Assembly: GCA_023663385.1 (NCBI GenBank)
Contig: JAMPHO010000001.1
Location: forward strand, 871,153-935,152
Direction: 5' to 3'
Length of the DNA stretch: 64,000 bases
DNA from: Alistipes timonensis
GTDB taxonomy: Bacteria; Bacteroidota; Bacteroidia; Bacteroidales; Muribaculaceae
Notes under the pieces: generated by a model
What the model was told of the DNA's origin: nothing
What the model saw: the letters and a program-made list of their open reading frames with translations, nothing else
Databases searched by the model: none
Translations under genes and position numbers: made by a program
Part shown: positions 52,607 through 61,252 of the stretch, piece after piece
Layout of the letters: every line of letters starts with the position of its first letter
Numbering within the stretch: the stretch's first letter is position 1

Positions 52607-53656
52607 TTATGAGCGTTTAAGGCCTGATTTCGCGATCGCCACGCCGAGCACAACCGCCGTCATCGCGAGCAGAATTACCGACTCAAGCCATATGCCGCCG
52701 GGGTCGAGTTGCTGAATCATAAGTTTGCGCATAGCCGCGATATACCACCTGGCAGGTATGATTCCGGAAACCCACTGTAGCGGGAGGGGCATATTCTCAA
52801 TCGGGAAAATCATGCCCGACAACATAACCACCGGGAGCATGAACAGCATAGCTGACACAACCAGTGCCGACACCTGAGTGTCAACCAAAGCAGACACAAG
52901 GAGACCCACAGACAGAGATAGCACGATATACAGCAGCGAAAGCGCCACAACCCATATCGCGGAGTCTGAAACAGGTATATCGAGCAGGGTGTAAGCGACT
53001 GCCAACATTATAGCGAGAATCGCGCATGAAAGTATGAAGTAGGGCACCAGTTTCCCGAAAATCACCATTCCGGGTTTGACCGGCGACACAAGCAGCAGGT
53101 TCATAGTGCCGTTCTCCTTTTCGCTTACAATTGACACCGAAGTCATTATAGCGCAGATAAGTATGAAAATCATACCCATTATGCCGGGTACGAAGTTATA
53201 GGAACTTTTCATCTGCGGATTGTACAGAGTGGAGGTTATCAGCGGGGCATCGGAGACCCCCTCCGCGACCCCGTTGAGATAAGCCGCCGCCGAACGGCCC
53301 ATTACGGGATTGGCCGCGTCGACTATCACCTGTGTACGCGTGCTTCCTTCCCGCCCAACCATCACGATGGCCGCGTCGGCCCTACCCTCTCTGAGCATGC
53401 GCTCCACATCAGTCGGAGCCACCACGCCCTCGAACGTGAAGTAATCATTGGCCCGTAGCCGTTCAATGACGCCGCGCTGACTGCCGGTGAATCGGTCGGC
53501 AGCCACCACAACCTTCACATTGTTGACCTCGGTCGATATCGCGAAGCCGAACAGGAGCAACAAAGCCAGCGGCATCAGCAACGTCAGCATCATAGTGCGG
53601 CGGTCGCGCACTATGTGCAAAGCCTCTTTCTTTATCAATGATGCGAATATTCCCAT
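52607..53656 (-). CDS. ABC-2 type permease (YbhS-like)
   Basis: A 349-residue paralogue of the permease that follows, with the same layout: first helix at about residues 21-41, then a periplasmic domain, then IVSEKENGTMNLLLVSPVKPGMVIFGKLVPYF and four further helices. The frame can be extended 15 codons to 53701, overlapping the ATPase gene, but MGIFASLIKKEALHI is the usual start and leaves a 10-base gap. Confidence 0.86.
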   Translation of the reverse strand: MGIFASLIKKEALHIVRDRRTMMLTLLMPLALLLLFGFAISTEVNNVKVVVAADRFTGSQRGVIERLRANDYFTFEGVVAPTDVERMLREGRADAAIVMVGREGSTRTQVIVDAANPVMGRSAAAYLNGVAEGVSDAPLITSTLYNPQMKSSYNFVPGIMGMIFILICAIMTSVSIVSEKENGTMNLLLVSPVKPGMVIFGKLVPYFILSCAILAIMLAVAYTLLDIPVSDSAIWVVALSLLYIVLSLSVGLLVSALVDTQVSALVVSAMLFMLPVVMLSGMIFPIENMPLPLQWVSGIIPARWYIAAMRKLMIQQLDPGGIWLESVILLAMTAVVLGVAIAKSGLKRS

Positions 53657-53666
53657 AACTTCGTAG

Positions 53667-54416
53667 TTAATTGTCGGCGCGACTCGCGGAAGCCGCGACA
53701 CGCCGAAATACTTCGTCCATAGTTGACACCCCGAGCGACGACTTCAGTGCCGAAGGCGTATCGAGGGCATTGATTTTACCATCCACCATAATCGAGACAC
53801 GGTCGCAATACTCCGCCTCGTCGAGGTAGTGGGTCGTGACGAACACGGTCATGCCCTCGGATGCCGCCTTACAGATCAATTCCCAGAACCCTCGACGCCC
53901 TACGGGGTCCACCCCGCCTGTGGGCTCATCAAGGAAAAGCACGCGCGGGTTATGGATGGTTGCCGCCGCGAACGCCAGTTTCTGCCGCCAGCCAGGTGGC
54001 AGACTTCCGGCCATAGCTCCTAACTTGCCGTCCATTCCCAATTCGCGGCAAACGAGCTCGCGGCGAAGTTTGAAATCCTCCTTCCGCATACCGTAAACCG
54101 AGGCGAAAAGTTCGAGATTCTCCCCCACTGTCATGGATGAATAGAGGGAGAATCGCTGGCTCATATATCCTATGCCGCGCTTGACTCCCTCCGAGTCGGT
54201 CGCCGCATCGTGCCCGGCGATAACGGCCCTTCCGGCGCTCGGACGGCTGAGACCGCACAGCATTTTCATAGCGGTGGTCTTTCCGGCGCCGTTGGCACCC
54301 AGGAAACCGAATATCTCTCCCGGATATACCTCGAAGTAGATGTTGTCGACCGCCGTGAAATCGCCGAACCGTTTCGTAAGTCCGTCAGCTATAATTATAG
54401 GTTCTTTAAACGGCAT
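53667..54416 (-). CDS. ABC transporter ATP-binding protein, second half of a split YbhF
   Basis: A 249-residue ATPase: Walker A GANGAGKT in FGFLGANGAGKTTAMKM, Q-loop MSQRFSLYSSMT, and a Walker B segment RVLFLDEPTGGVDP with switch FVTTHYLDEAEYCD. The signature reads SLPPGWRQK in place of LSGGQxQR, a marked change. E. coli YbhF carries two such cassettes in one chain; here they are separate genes. A GTG 32 codons upstream (54512) extends the frame with a basic, non-conserved segment; ATG 54416 is preferred. The 181-base gap before it holds no other gene. Confidence 0.86.
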   Translation of the reverse strand: MPFKEPIIIADGLTKRFGDFTAVDNIYFEVYPGEIFGFLGANGAGKTTAMKMLCGLSRPSAGRAVIAGHDAATDSEGVKRGIGYMSQRFSLYSSMTVGENLELFASVYGMRKEDFKLRRELVCRELGMDGKLGAMAGSLPPGWRQKLAFAAATIHNPRVLFLDEPTGGVDPVGRRGFWELICKAASEGMTVFVTTHYLDEAEYCDRVSIMVDGKINALDTPSALKSSLGVSTMDEVFRRVAASASRADN

Positions 54417-54597
54417 AAGTGTCTCAAATAAATGATTTAATGTATTCAGTGGCTTGTGTAAATGTTTCTTTCGTCGTCTTTTGCGCGTCTTTCGCCAAGT
54501 TTCATCGGTCACGATGCCCGCATCGCTCCCTCTTCAACTTGCGAAATCCATCGCAAAACACTTCCGAAATAAACATTAACTCATTTATTCGAGCCAC

Positions 54598-55506
54598 TTA
54601 GCTTGTGAGTTTTATGAATAAGTCTTCGATTGTGGCTTTAGCGGGAGTGATGTCGGCGTCGGGAATCCCGGCCGCGGCGAGACGGCGCTTAGCCGCCTCG
54701 GAATCGAAATCATCCGTTACCGCGAGGTGGATTGAGGCTCCGAAGGTATAGCAATCGGCTACTCCCGGTGTTGAGCGAAGAACGCCGAGCAGGCGGAACA
54801 TTTCGGCAGAACGCGCCTCGTAGAGGGAGCCGTCCATACAGGACACAAGCGCCTCGGGGGTATCGGTGGCGAACACTCGGCCGTTGTTAATCATAGCCAC
54901 CCGGTCGCATAGCGATGCCTCGTCCATATAGGAGGTAGACACAAGGATGGTCATCCCGCTGTCGCGCAACGCTCGCAGAACCTCCCAGAACTCCGAACGA
55001 CTCACCGCGTCGACACCCGTGGTAGGTTCGTCAAGCAGAAGCACCGAGGGTCGGTGGGCCAAAGCGCAGCTAAGAGCCAGTTTCTGCTTCATACCGCCCG
55101 ACAACGCGCCCGCCATGCGGTCAGGGAAGCGGGCGAGCTGCCTGAACACCGGCTCGATAAGCTGATAACACTCCTCGACACTCGTTCCGTACAATGACGC
55201 GAAGAATCGGAGATTCTCCATGACCGACATATCCGGGTAAAGCGAGAACTTCTCCGGCATATACCCGATGACCGACCGCAGCCGCCTACTGTCAGTCACC
55301 ACATCGAGACCACTGATTTTAGCGGAACCCTCACCCGGCTCCGCGAGAGTCGCGAGTATGCTGTACAGGGTACTTTTGCCGGCGCCGTCAGGTCCGATCA
55401 GTCCGAAGAGTTCGCCGCGGCCCACATCGAATGTCACGCCGTCGAGCGCCCGCGCCCTATCATAGGTGTATGATACTCCGCTGACTTCGATTGCGGCTTC
55501 TCTCAT
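54598..55506 (-). CDS. ABC transporter ATP-binding protein, first half of a split YbhF
   Basis: A 302-residue ATPase with complete motifs: Walker A GPDGAGKS, Q-loop MPEKFSLYPDMS, signature LSGGMKQK, Walker B VLLLDEPTTGVDA and a switch region reading LVSTSYMDEASLCDRV, where the switch His is Ser. The C-terminal 80 residues form the accessory domain common in multidrug ABC-2 ATPases. Its paralogue lies 181 bases downstream. One keeps a canonical signature and the other the switch His, as is common in asymmetric ABC pairs. Its start overlaps the HlyD stop by four bases. Confidence 0.87.
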   Translation of the reverse strand: MREAAIEVSGVSYTYDRARALDGVTFDVGRGELFGLIGPDGAGKSTLYSILATLAEPGEGSAKISGLDVVTDSRRLRSVIGYMPEKFSLYPDMSVMENLRFFASLYGTSVEECYQLIEPVFRQLARFPDRMAGALSGGMKQKLALSCALAHRPSVLLLDEPTTGVDAVSRSEFWEVLRALRDSGMTILVSTSYMDEASLCDRVAMINNGRVFATDTPEALVSCMDGSLYEARSAEMFRLLGVLRSTPGVADCYTFGASIHLAVTDDFDSEAAKRRLAAAGIPDADITPAKATIEDLFIKLTS

Positions 55507-56387
55507 AGTCTTACCTCCCCGTATTGTCCGAGCTTGATAAGTCCGTCGTTCTTTACAGCCACCTTGACCGCGTACACAAGGTTGGAACGGGTGTCGGAGG
55601 TCTGAATCGACTTGGGAGTGAACTCGCTTTCCTGGGAAATCCAGCTTATCGTGCCGGGATACTCCACCCGCTTGTCGCCACCGAAGTCGGCAATCACCGT
55701 CACCTTTTGCCCCAGGCGCAAGTCGGCTATGTGTTCAGAGGTGAAATAAGCCCGTAGATAAACGTTGCCGAGGTCGGCAATCTCAACAAGCGCCTTGCCG
55801 GGCGCGGCGTATTCGCCCGCTTCGGCGTATTTGGTGAGCACGGTGCCTCCCGCCGGCGTCGTAACAATGCTGCGCCGCATCTCCTCCTCGATTTGCATTC
55901 TCTGAAATTCCAAAGCCTTGACGTTGCGGGAAATCGTCGAGCGGTTTTTGCTTAGGGTTGATAGCAACGCGGAGAGTTCGGCCCGGAGGGAGCGGGTGGA
56001 GGCTTCAGCTTCGTCGAGCTGCTGGCTTGTCGCGGCTCCGTCGGCCACAAGTCGGCGCAGGCGCTCGGTCTCAGATTCCTGGTGAGCGATGCGCGTGCGG
56101 AGCGAGGCCGCTTGTGACGCAATGTCGGGCGATGACGCCTCGGCGCTCTCTTGCTGGTTGAGCAACTGACCGCGGCGGAGCGAGAGCATCGCAGTGTCGA
56201 TAACCGCGACGACGTTACCGGGGGCGACAGTGTCCCCCTCGGCAAAATCCATGGAGAGTATGCGGCCCGAAGTCTCGGCCGAGATTGTCACAGTGGTTGA
56301 TTCGAAGATGCCCGACGCATCGTGGTCGGACTCCCCTGAACAAGACACCAAAAACAGAAAAGCGGGTATTAGAACGTATGGTTTCAT
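55503..56387 (-). CDS. HlyD-family periplasmic adaptor lipoprotein (YbhG-like)
   Basis: A 294-residue membrane-fusion protein. The lipobox LVSC puts the acylated Cys near residue 16. Two biotinyl-lipoyl half motifs (GRILSMDFAEGDTVAPGNVVAVID and AGGTVLTKYAEAGEYAAPGKALVEIAD) flank a coiled-coil hairpin of about residues 75-165 rich in Glu, Arg and Ser. It bridges the ABC permeases to the TolC-type channel. It overlaps both neighbours by four bases. Confidence 0.9.
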   Translation of the reverse strand: MKPYVLIPAFLFLVSCSGESDHDASGIFESTTVTISAETSGRILSMDFAEGDTVAPGNVVAVIDTAMLSLRRGQLLNQQESAEASSPDIASQAASLRTRIAHQESETERLRRLVADGAATSQQLDEAEASTRSLRAELSALLSTLSKNRSTISRNVKALEFQRMQIEEEMRRSIVTTPAGGTVLTKYAEAGEYAAPGKALVEIADLGNVYLRAYFTSEHIADLRLGQKVTVIADFGGDKRVEYPGTISWISQESEFTPKSIQTSDTRSNLVYAVKVAVKNDGLIKLGQYGEVRL

Positions 56388-57682
56388 CGGTTTATATTAT
56401 GTCGGAGATTACTGATATTCTGTAGCAACTGTATTTCGTGGTAGGCGGCGGAGAGCCTCGCCTGATTCTCGTCGTTAATTTTTGACAGGAGCGTGTTGGT
56501 GTCGATCACACCGTTGGCGAGATGCGACTCAGCGGCGAGCCGCACACTCTCCCTGAGTGTCACTATTCGGCGGTCGTCGGCGATTATCCTTTCCATGGCC
56601 TTGATTTTGGCCAGATCCGACTCCGTGGTCAGGGCGGTGTTGAGAAGGAAGGCGCCCCGTTCGGCCTCCACCGTAAGGTTGTCGAGCCGATATCGCCGGC
56701 GTCTGTTCCCGCGGGTGTAGAACGAATCAATGTTCCATGTCACTTTCACCCCGGCAAGCAGGTTCAGGGATGGGTTCCCGGTCATCATGCTTTTGAAGTA
56801 ATCAAGCCCGGGATTTCCATAATAGCCCTGGGCGAATAACGAAAAGCGGGGCATTACCGATGGTTCGACCGCCGCGGCACGGGCGTAATTCACCGCCATT
56901 CGCGCATCATACAGACGCTGCTCCGGACGTTCCGGGACGAGAAGCCCGGGAAGCTCGGCCGACGGCATTTCAAGCTCGCGGCCACCAAGAGACTCCCCTA
57001 TCAGGATTTCAAGCGAGCGGGTATAGGCGTCGAAAGCTCCCTCGGCTTCAGACTGACGCTGCCTCAACTGGAGCAGTTCGGCCTCGACCATATCGGCGTC
57101 GGCCTGTGTGGCTGTACCGTTGGCCAGTTTTGAGAGCATCTTGCGGTGGTTGTTTTCAAGCAGCTCTATCGTCAACCCGTTGCCGACCATCTGCTCGCGC
57201 ATCAGGAGGATGCCGAAATAGAGTTCGCGTACCCGCGTGCCAACATTGTACAGTTCAACCTCGACCGACACCCTTGATTGTTCGGCCTTGGCCCGCTCCA
57301 GAGCGCGGTCGGCTTTCGAAGCGCCCCCATCCCATATGGTCTGGGAAGCATCGACCCCGGCTTTCCATTGGAACTTTGACATACCGGCAACACTTTGTCC
57401 CATATGGTCGAGCATATCGCCAAGCTGGTCGGGGAATGCCGGCACAGCGTTCTGCGCGGTGCCTTGGGCGTAGACCCCCACTCGGGGGAGCCAGCCTCGG
57501 TTAATATCCGACAGCGACAGCGAAGCCATCCTGTCGATAATTCCATACTCCTTTATCAAAGGGTAATTTTCTCGCGCGAGTTCGACACACCGTTCCAATG
57601 TGATGGTCGCCCCGCCGGCCGGGAACCCGAGCAAGGCCACGGCCGATATTAGGAATAGTTTCAGATACCTCATATTATTCAA
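56384..57682 (-). CDS. TolC-family outer-membrane efflux protein
   Basis: A 432-residue protein with a signal peptide (cleavage near PAGGATIT, residue 25). Two long helical hairpins of the OEP fold are visible, with the repeated ends LYNVGTRVRELYFGILL and EERGAFLLNTALTTESDL-like segments. It forms the outer-membrane duct for the exporter encoded downstream. In E. coli the cognate TolC is encoded elsewhere; here it is part of the operon. Confidence 0.9.
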   Translation of the reverse strand: MNNMRYLKLFLISAVALLGFPAGGATITLERCVELARENYPLIKEYGIIDRMASLSLSDINRGWLPRVGVYAQGTAQNAVPAFPDQLGDMLDHMGQSVAGMSKFQWKAGVDASQTIWDGGASKADRALERAKAEQSRVSVEVELYNVGTRVRELYFGILLMREQMVGNGLTIELLENNHRKMLSKLANGTATQADADMVEAELLQLRQRQSEAEGAFDAYTRSLEILIGESLGGRELEMPSAELPGLLVPERPEQRLYDARMAVNYARAAAVEPSVMPRFSLFAQGYYGNPGLDYFKSMMTGNPSLNLLAGVKVTWNIDSFYTRGNRRRRYRLDNLTVEAERGAFLLNTALTTESDLAKIKAMERIIADDRRIVTLRESVRLAAESHLANGVIDTNTLLSKINDENQARLSAAYHEIQLLQNISNLRHNINR

Positions 57683-58350
57683 GGCTTTAGTTTCCGCATA
57701 ATAGTGTCGATATTCTCTCTCGTGCGCTCCCTCAGGAAACGCTCGCTACCTATCGGGAGGTCGCCCATAAGCACGTTTACAAGCGGCATGGCCACAAAGG
57801 AGAACACGTTCAGCGACACGAAGTCGAGAATCAGCATACGAGCGTCGACCCCGCGGCACTCGCGGCGCGAGGCGTATTCGTCGATTTGCCTTTGGAGCGA
57901 CTCCACGACCCTCGGCGCGTGGAACTCTATCATCTTCCTTACCATGCCCATCCTCTCAGGCTGCCCGAACACCTCGTTGACCAGAAAGCGGGGAAGGTCG
58001 GGATTAGCCGCCAAGAACTTCATATGGTTTTCGATTGTGAGCCTGATTTTTTCAAATAAAGGCATACCCTGGTTGCCTACAGACTCCATCATAAGGTCGC
58101 GGAGCATGGTTATTTTCCGCGACATAATCTGCTCGAAAAGCTTCTCCTTTGACCGGAAGTAGTAGTGGAGCATGGCGTGGGTCACCCCCGCCGCCTCAGC
58201 GATAGCCACGGTGCGCGCCCCGGCGTACCCCTTCTGGAGAAATTCGCGCTCAGCCGCTTCGAGAATCAGCTCCTCCTTCGACTTCTGCCCGTTATCACTG
58301 GTTCCAGCGCTGTGGCCCAGGGCTTTGGCCTCTTTTCCGTGTAGTGCCAT
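57679..58350 (-). CDS. TetR-family regulator of the efflux operon (CecR-like)
   Basis: A 223-residue regulator. Helix-turn-helix at about residues 20-65: EELILEAAEREFLQKGYAGARTVAIAEAAGVTHAMLHYYFRSKEKLF, a canonical TetR pattern. The C-terminal ligand domain is unlike any I know well. The frame extends 12 codons to 58386, but that start would lie inside the palindromic operator and near the predicted transcription start, so ATG 58350 is chosen. It heads a seven-gene operon and overlaps the TolC gene by four bases, so it most likely represses its own operon. Confidence 0.88.
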   Translation of the reverse strand: MALHGKEAKALGHSAGTSDNGQKSKEELILEAAEREFLQKGYAGARTVAIAEAAGVTHAMLHYYFRSKEKLFEQIMSRKITMLRDLMMESVGNQGMPLFEKIRLTIENHMKFLAANPDLPRFLVNEVFGQPERMGMVRKMIEFHAPRVVESLQRQIDEYASRRECRGVDARMLILDFVSLNVFSFVAMPLVNVLMGDLPIGSERFLRERTRENIDTIMRKLKP

Positions 58351-58363
58351 ATTTATTTGTCTT

Positions 58364-58398
58364 GCGTTAACAATTATATCTAACATTTTTGTTAACGC
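58364..58398. promoter_or_regulatory. Candidate TetR operator of the efflux operon
   Basis: GCGTTAACAA (58364-58373) and TTGTTAACGC (58389-58398) are perfect complements separated by 15 bases. The palindrome covers the predicted transcription start (about 58393) and touches the -7 box, the place where a bound repressor would block transcription. Confidence 0.68.
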
Positions 58399-58429
58399 GA
58401 AGCTACGCTATAAATACCATATACGCAAA
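58398..58429 (-). promoter_or_regulatory. Promoter of the TetR-efflux operon
   Basis: On the minus strand TTTG (58429-58426) is followed after 20 bases by TAGCTTCG (58405-58398), the usual layout with one C in the -7 box. The operator palindrome begins at the last base of this box. Confidence 0.66.
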
Positions 58430-58542
58430 CAAAAGTGAAAAAATCTACAAAAACAGGAAACAAATAGCCCGCATACGAGCCGCGCGCCAAATTGCCACGC
58501 CGAATTGCCGACCCTATGCGGGCGTATTACACCGCTTTTTCG

Positions 58543-58550
58543 TAAATTCG
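58543..58550 (+). promoter_or_regulatory. -7 promoter box of the Nudix gene
   Basis: TAAATTCG, one base off consensus, lies 27 bases before the ATG at 58578. No -33 TTTG is seen. Confidence 0.45.
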
Positions 58551-58577
58551 CGGTAACTTAGCAAAACTGACTCATAC

Positions 58578-59084
58578 ATGGATTTCAAATATTGCCCCGA
58601 CTGCGGGGCACTTCTTTCCTCAAGAGTGTTGGGCGACGAGGGCGCGGTGCCATGGTGCGACGCTTGCGACAAGCCCTGGTTCCCGATATTCCCCGTGGCC
58701 GTGATATGCCTTGTTATAAATGAGGAGGGGGAGGTGCTTCTGCTCCGCCAGAACTATATTTCGGAGGTGTACCGAAATCTCGTGTCGGGCTACGTCACGC
58801 CCGGCGAGCGGTGCGAGGAAACAGCTCGCCGCGAAGTCGAGGAGGAAACCGGGCTGAAACCACTGTCGGCGGAACTTAAGGGCACCTGGTGGTTCGAGAA
58901 GAAGCAGATGATGATGGTAGGCTTCTTCGTGAAGGTGACAAAGGCCGAGCCGCGCCTGTCGGTCGAAGTCGACGGAGCCTCCTGGCACAAACCCGAGGAA
59001 GCGCTCGGGCTTGTTCACCCCCACTCCTACAGCGTGTCGCACATACTCACTGAAATGTATCTGAATTCACAAAACAACGACTGA
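58578..59084 (+). CDS. Zinc-ribbon Nudix hydrolase
   Basis: A 168-residue protein. The N-terminal zinc ribbon has CPDCG and CDAC (C6, C9, C27, C30). The Nudix box follows at about residues 71-93: G-x5-E-x7-REVEEETG, all catalytic positions present. The layout resembles the C-terminal part of NudC (NADH pyrophosphatase), but the SQPWPFPxS motif of true NudC is absent, so the substrate is open. Its stop codon is directly followed by the start of the next gene. Confidence 0.87.
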   Translation: MDFKYCPDCGALLSSRVLGDEGAVPWCDACDKPWFPIFPVAVICLVINEEGEVLLLRQNYISEVYRNLVSGYVTPGERCEETARREVEEETGLKPLSAELKGTWWFEKKQMMMVGFFVKVTKAEPRLSVEVDGASWHKPEEALGLVHPHSYSVSHILTEMYLNSQNND

Positions 59085-59759
59085 ATGGACTTACTAAACA
59101 ACCTTGGCCGCTCGCTGCTCGCGGGAGTGTGCATATCAATCGGCGGAATCGTCTACCTCAAGGTAGGGGGAGTTGCCGGGGCGGTGCTCTTCGCTTTCGG
59201 ACTGCTCGCCGTGGTCACCCTGCAGCTCAACCTCTTCACCGGCAAATCGCAATTCGTATGGGGTTCCGACCTCCGGGGCTACGCATGGCTGCTGGTGATG
59301 CTGGCCGGGAACTTCGCCGGATGCCTGCTGACCGCGCTCGCGGCCTTCACTCCGGCGCTCTCCGAATCGGCGGCAACCATTATCGACACCCGCCTGGCCG
59401 CCGGACCTCTCCGGTGCGGGGTGCTTGCCGTAGGTTGCGGATTCATAATGACAACCGCTGTGCGCGGTGCCGCCGGTGGCAACTGGTGGCCGCTCCTGTT
59501 CGGCGTGCCCGCGTTCATTATATGCGGCTTCCCCCACTGCGTGGCCGACGCGTTCTACATCTCGGCTTCGCTGCTTGACCCCGGCTTCGCCGAGACACGC
59601 GACCCGGCGGCGATACTCCCCTTCTACGCCGCTGCCGTAGTGGGGAATTTCCTTGGTTGCAACCTCTACCGCCTGGCACTTCCGGGAGCCCCCTCACCCT
59701 TCCCCGCGAAAGTAGAAACGGAAGCAGCCGCGGCTGAAAAGGCTGAAAAAACGCTCTAA
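59085..59759 (+). CDS. Formate/nitrite transporter (FNT) family protein
   Basis: A 224-residue membrane protein with six helices, shorter than the usual 260-280 residues of FocA/NirC. Family marks are LNLFTGK at the end of helix 2 (the omega-loop region) and CGFPHCVADAF, the counterpart of GFEHSVANM with its central pore histidine. The C-terminal tail is Ala/Glu/Lys-rich. It likely carries a small monovalent anion such as formate, nitrite or acetate. The start codon abuts the Nudix stop. Confidence 0.78.
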   Translation: MDLLNNLGRSLLAGVCISIGGIVYLKVGGVAGAVLFAFGLLAVVTLQLNLFTGKSQFVWGSDLRGYAWLLVMLAGNFAGCLLTALAAFTPALSESAATIIDTRLAAGPLRCGVLAVGCGFIMTTAVRGAAGGNWWPLLFGVPAFIICGFPHCVADAFYISASLLDPGFAETRDPAAILPFYAAAVVGNFLGCNLYRLALPGAPSPFPAKVETEAAAAEKAEKTL

Positions 59760-59784
59760 TCGGCTACGTTTTCCATTTTTTCAT

Positions 59785-59792
59785 TAACTTTG
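59785..59792 (+). promoter_or_regulatory. -7 box placing transcription start at the LysE-family ATG
   Basis: TAACTTTG is a perfect -7 box whose last base lies five bases before the ATG at 59798, so a transcript from here would be leaderless or nearly so. No -33 TTTG is seen, and read-through from the FNT gene is also possible. Confidence 0.48.
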
Positions 59793-59797
59793 CAGGG

Positions 59798-60439
59798 ATG
59801 GACCAGCTGTTTCACATCATCACCAGCGGACTCCTCATCGGCATTTTCATATCCGCGCCGATGGGGCCGGTCGGTATGCTCGTGATTCAGCGCACCCTCA
59901 ACAAGGGTAGGTTCCCCGCCCTGTTCACCGGTGTTGGCGCGGCGGTTTCCGACCTAACCTACGCCCTGCTCACCGGTTTCGGAATGTCGTTCGTCACCGA
60001 CCTGGTGACGCGCAACCAGCTCCTGTTGCAAATACTCGGGTCGCTGGTGCTCATAGCGTTCGCCTTCTACCTCTTCCGAAAGAATCCCGCCGGGTCGCTC
60101 AAAAAGCCCGACCGCGGGCCCGACAATTACTGGAAGGATTTCCTCACAGGGTTCCTATTCACGTTTGCCAACCCGCTGATTCTGTTCTTCATAGTCGGGC
60201 TGTTCGCCCGTTTCAACTTCATATTGCCGGAACTGCGCTACTTCCATTACATACTCGGCTACGCGGGAATATTCGGCGGAGCGCTCCTGTGGTGGTGGCT
60301 CATAACGTTTTTCGTCAACAAAGTCCGTGCGCACTTCAACGTGCGTTCGATGTGGATTTTGAACCGATGCATCGCGTTGGTGCTCTGCATCATGGCCCTC
60401 GTAGGGCTTTATAACGGCATTTCCGGCTACCTGTCCTGA
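59798..60439 (+). CDS. LysE/RhtB-family amino-acid exporter
   Basis: A 213-residue inner-membrane protein with six predicted helices. The N-terminal motif GIFISAPMGPVGMLVIQRTLNKGR is the LysE/RhtB hallmark (G-x-x-x-S-x-P-G-P). NPLILFFIVG in helix 4 also fits. These carriers export amino acids; the substrate is unknown. It is 38 bases behind the FNT gene and has its own -7 box. Confidence 0.87.
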   Translation: MDQLFHIITSGLLIGIFISAPMGPVGMLVIQRTLNKGRFPALFTGVGAAVSDLTYALLTGFGMSFVTDLVTRNQLLLQILGSLVLIAFAFYLFRKNPAGSLKKPDRGPDNYWKDFLTGFLFTFANPLILFFIVGLFARFNFILPELRYFHYILGYAGIFGGALLWWWLITFFVNKVRAHFNVRSMWILNRCIALVLCIMALVGLYNGISGYLS

Positions 60440-60462
60440 CCCCTTAACCAAACCGAACAAGA

Positions 60463-61119
60463 ATGTCCAAAACCCTGCGCCTACCCCGCGCCCCCTGGCT
60501 CGACAAACTGAACATATCCGAAGTGGCTAACGCGCTGGAGGAGTGCGGCACGCGCTTTTCCGTGGAAAGCATCAACTGGCCCGACAAGTACCCCTACAGA
60601 CCCCTGACGGTGGTTACCGCGGCACACTCCGGCACACATATATACGTCGATTTCCTGGTGCGCTGCAACTTCCTGAGAGCGGTCAACTATGCCGACAACT
60701 CGCCTGTAAGCGAGGATTCGTGCGTTGAGTTCTTCATAGAGCCGCGCCCGGGTGAGCCGTACCGCAACATCGAGATGAACTGCATAGGCACCATACTGGC
60801 CGGCACGCGTCGCGGGCGCCACGACCCGGAGCGCACCCGTTTCAGCTCCGATGAGCTGGCCCGGATCAGGCGCCACGCCACCGTGGGCACCCGCCCGTTC
60901 CAGGAAATCGAAGGCTCGTTCATATGGTGCGTAACGGCGGCCATACCTCTCGACCTTGTGGGGCTGGAATATAAGGGGGTGCCGCTCGAAGTGCGCGGAA
61001 ACTTCTACAAATGCGCCTCGGCCACCTCGCAGCCCCACTACCTGAGCTGGGCGCCGATCGACTCCCCGGAGCCGGATTTCCACCGCCCCGAGTTTTTCGG
61101 CAACATCACCCTCGAATAA
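60463..61119 (+). CDS. CBM9-like carbohydrate-binding family protein
   Basis: A 218-residue protein without a signal peptide. The middle (about residues 45-110) follows the CBM9-like/DOMON-type pattern: [22 protein letters not shown], then [32 protein letters not shown], a common Bacteroidota family annotated as carbohydrate-binding family 9-like. Lack of an export signal is odd for a glycan-binding protein. Substrate and role are unknown. Confidence 0.75.
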   Translation: MSKTLRLPRAPWLDKLNISEVANALEECGTRFSVESINWPDKYPYRPLTVVTAAHSGTHIYVDFLVRCNFLRAVNYADNSPVSEDSCVEFFIEPRPGEPYRNIEMNCIGTILAGTRRGRHDPERTRFSSDELARIRRHATVGTRPFQEIEGSFIWCVTAAIPLDLVGLEYKGVPLEVRGNFYKCASATSQPHYLSWAPIDSPEPDFHRPEFFGNITLE

Positions 61120-61170
61120 GCGGCGCTTTTCCGCGAGTTGGCAATCAGGGCGTTCAAAAACAGTGTCCCG

Positions 61171-61204
61171 TTTGCCGTTAATTCAGCGATTATTCTTATA
61201 TTCG
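61171..61204 (+). promoter_or_regulatory. Promoter of glnS
   Basis: TTTG at 61171-61174 is followed after 22 bases by TATATTCG at 61197-61204. The position inside the longer open frame shows that translation starts at 61253 rather than 61163. Confidence 0.55.
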
Positions 61205-61252
61205 CGGGTTAATATCTTTATCCTCGACAAACAATATATTTATCATACCCAG

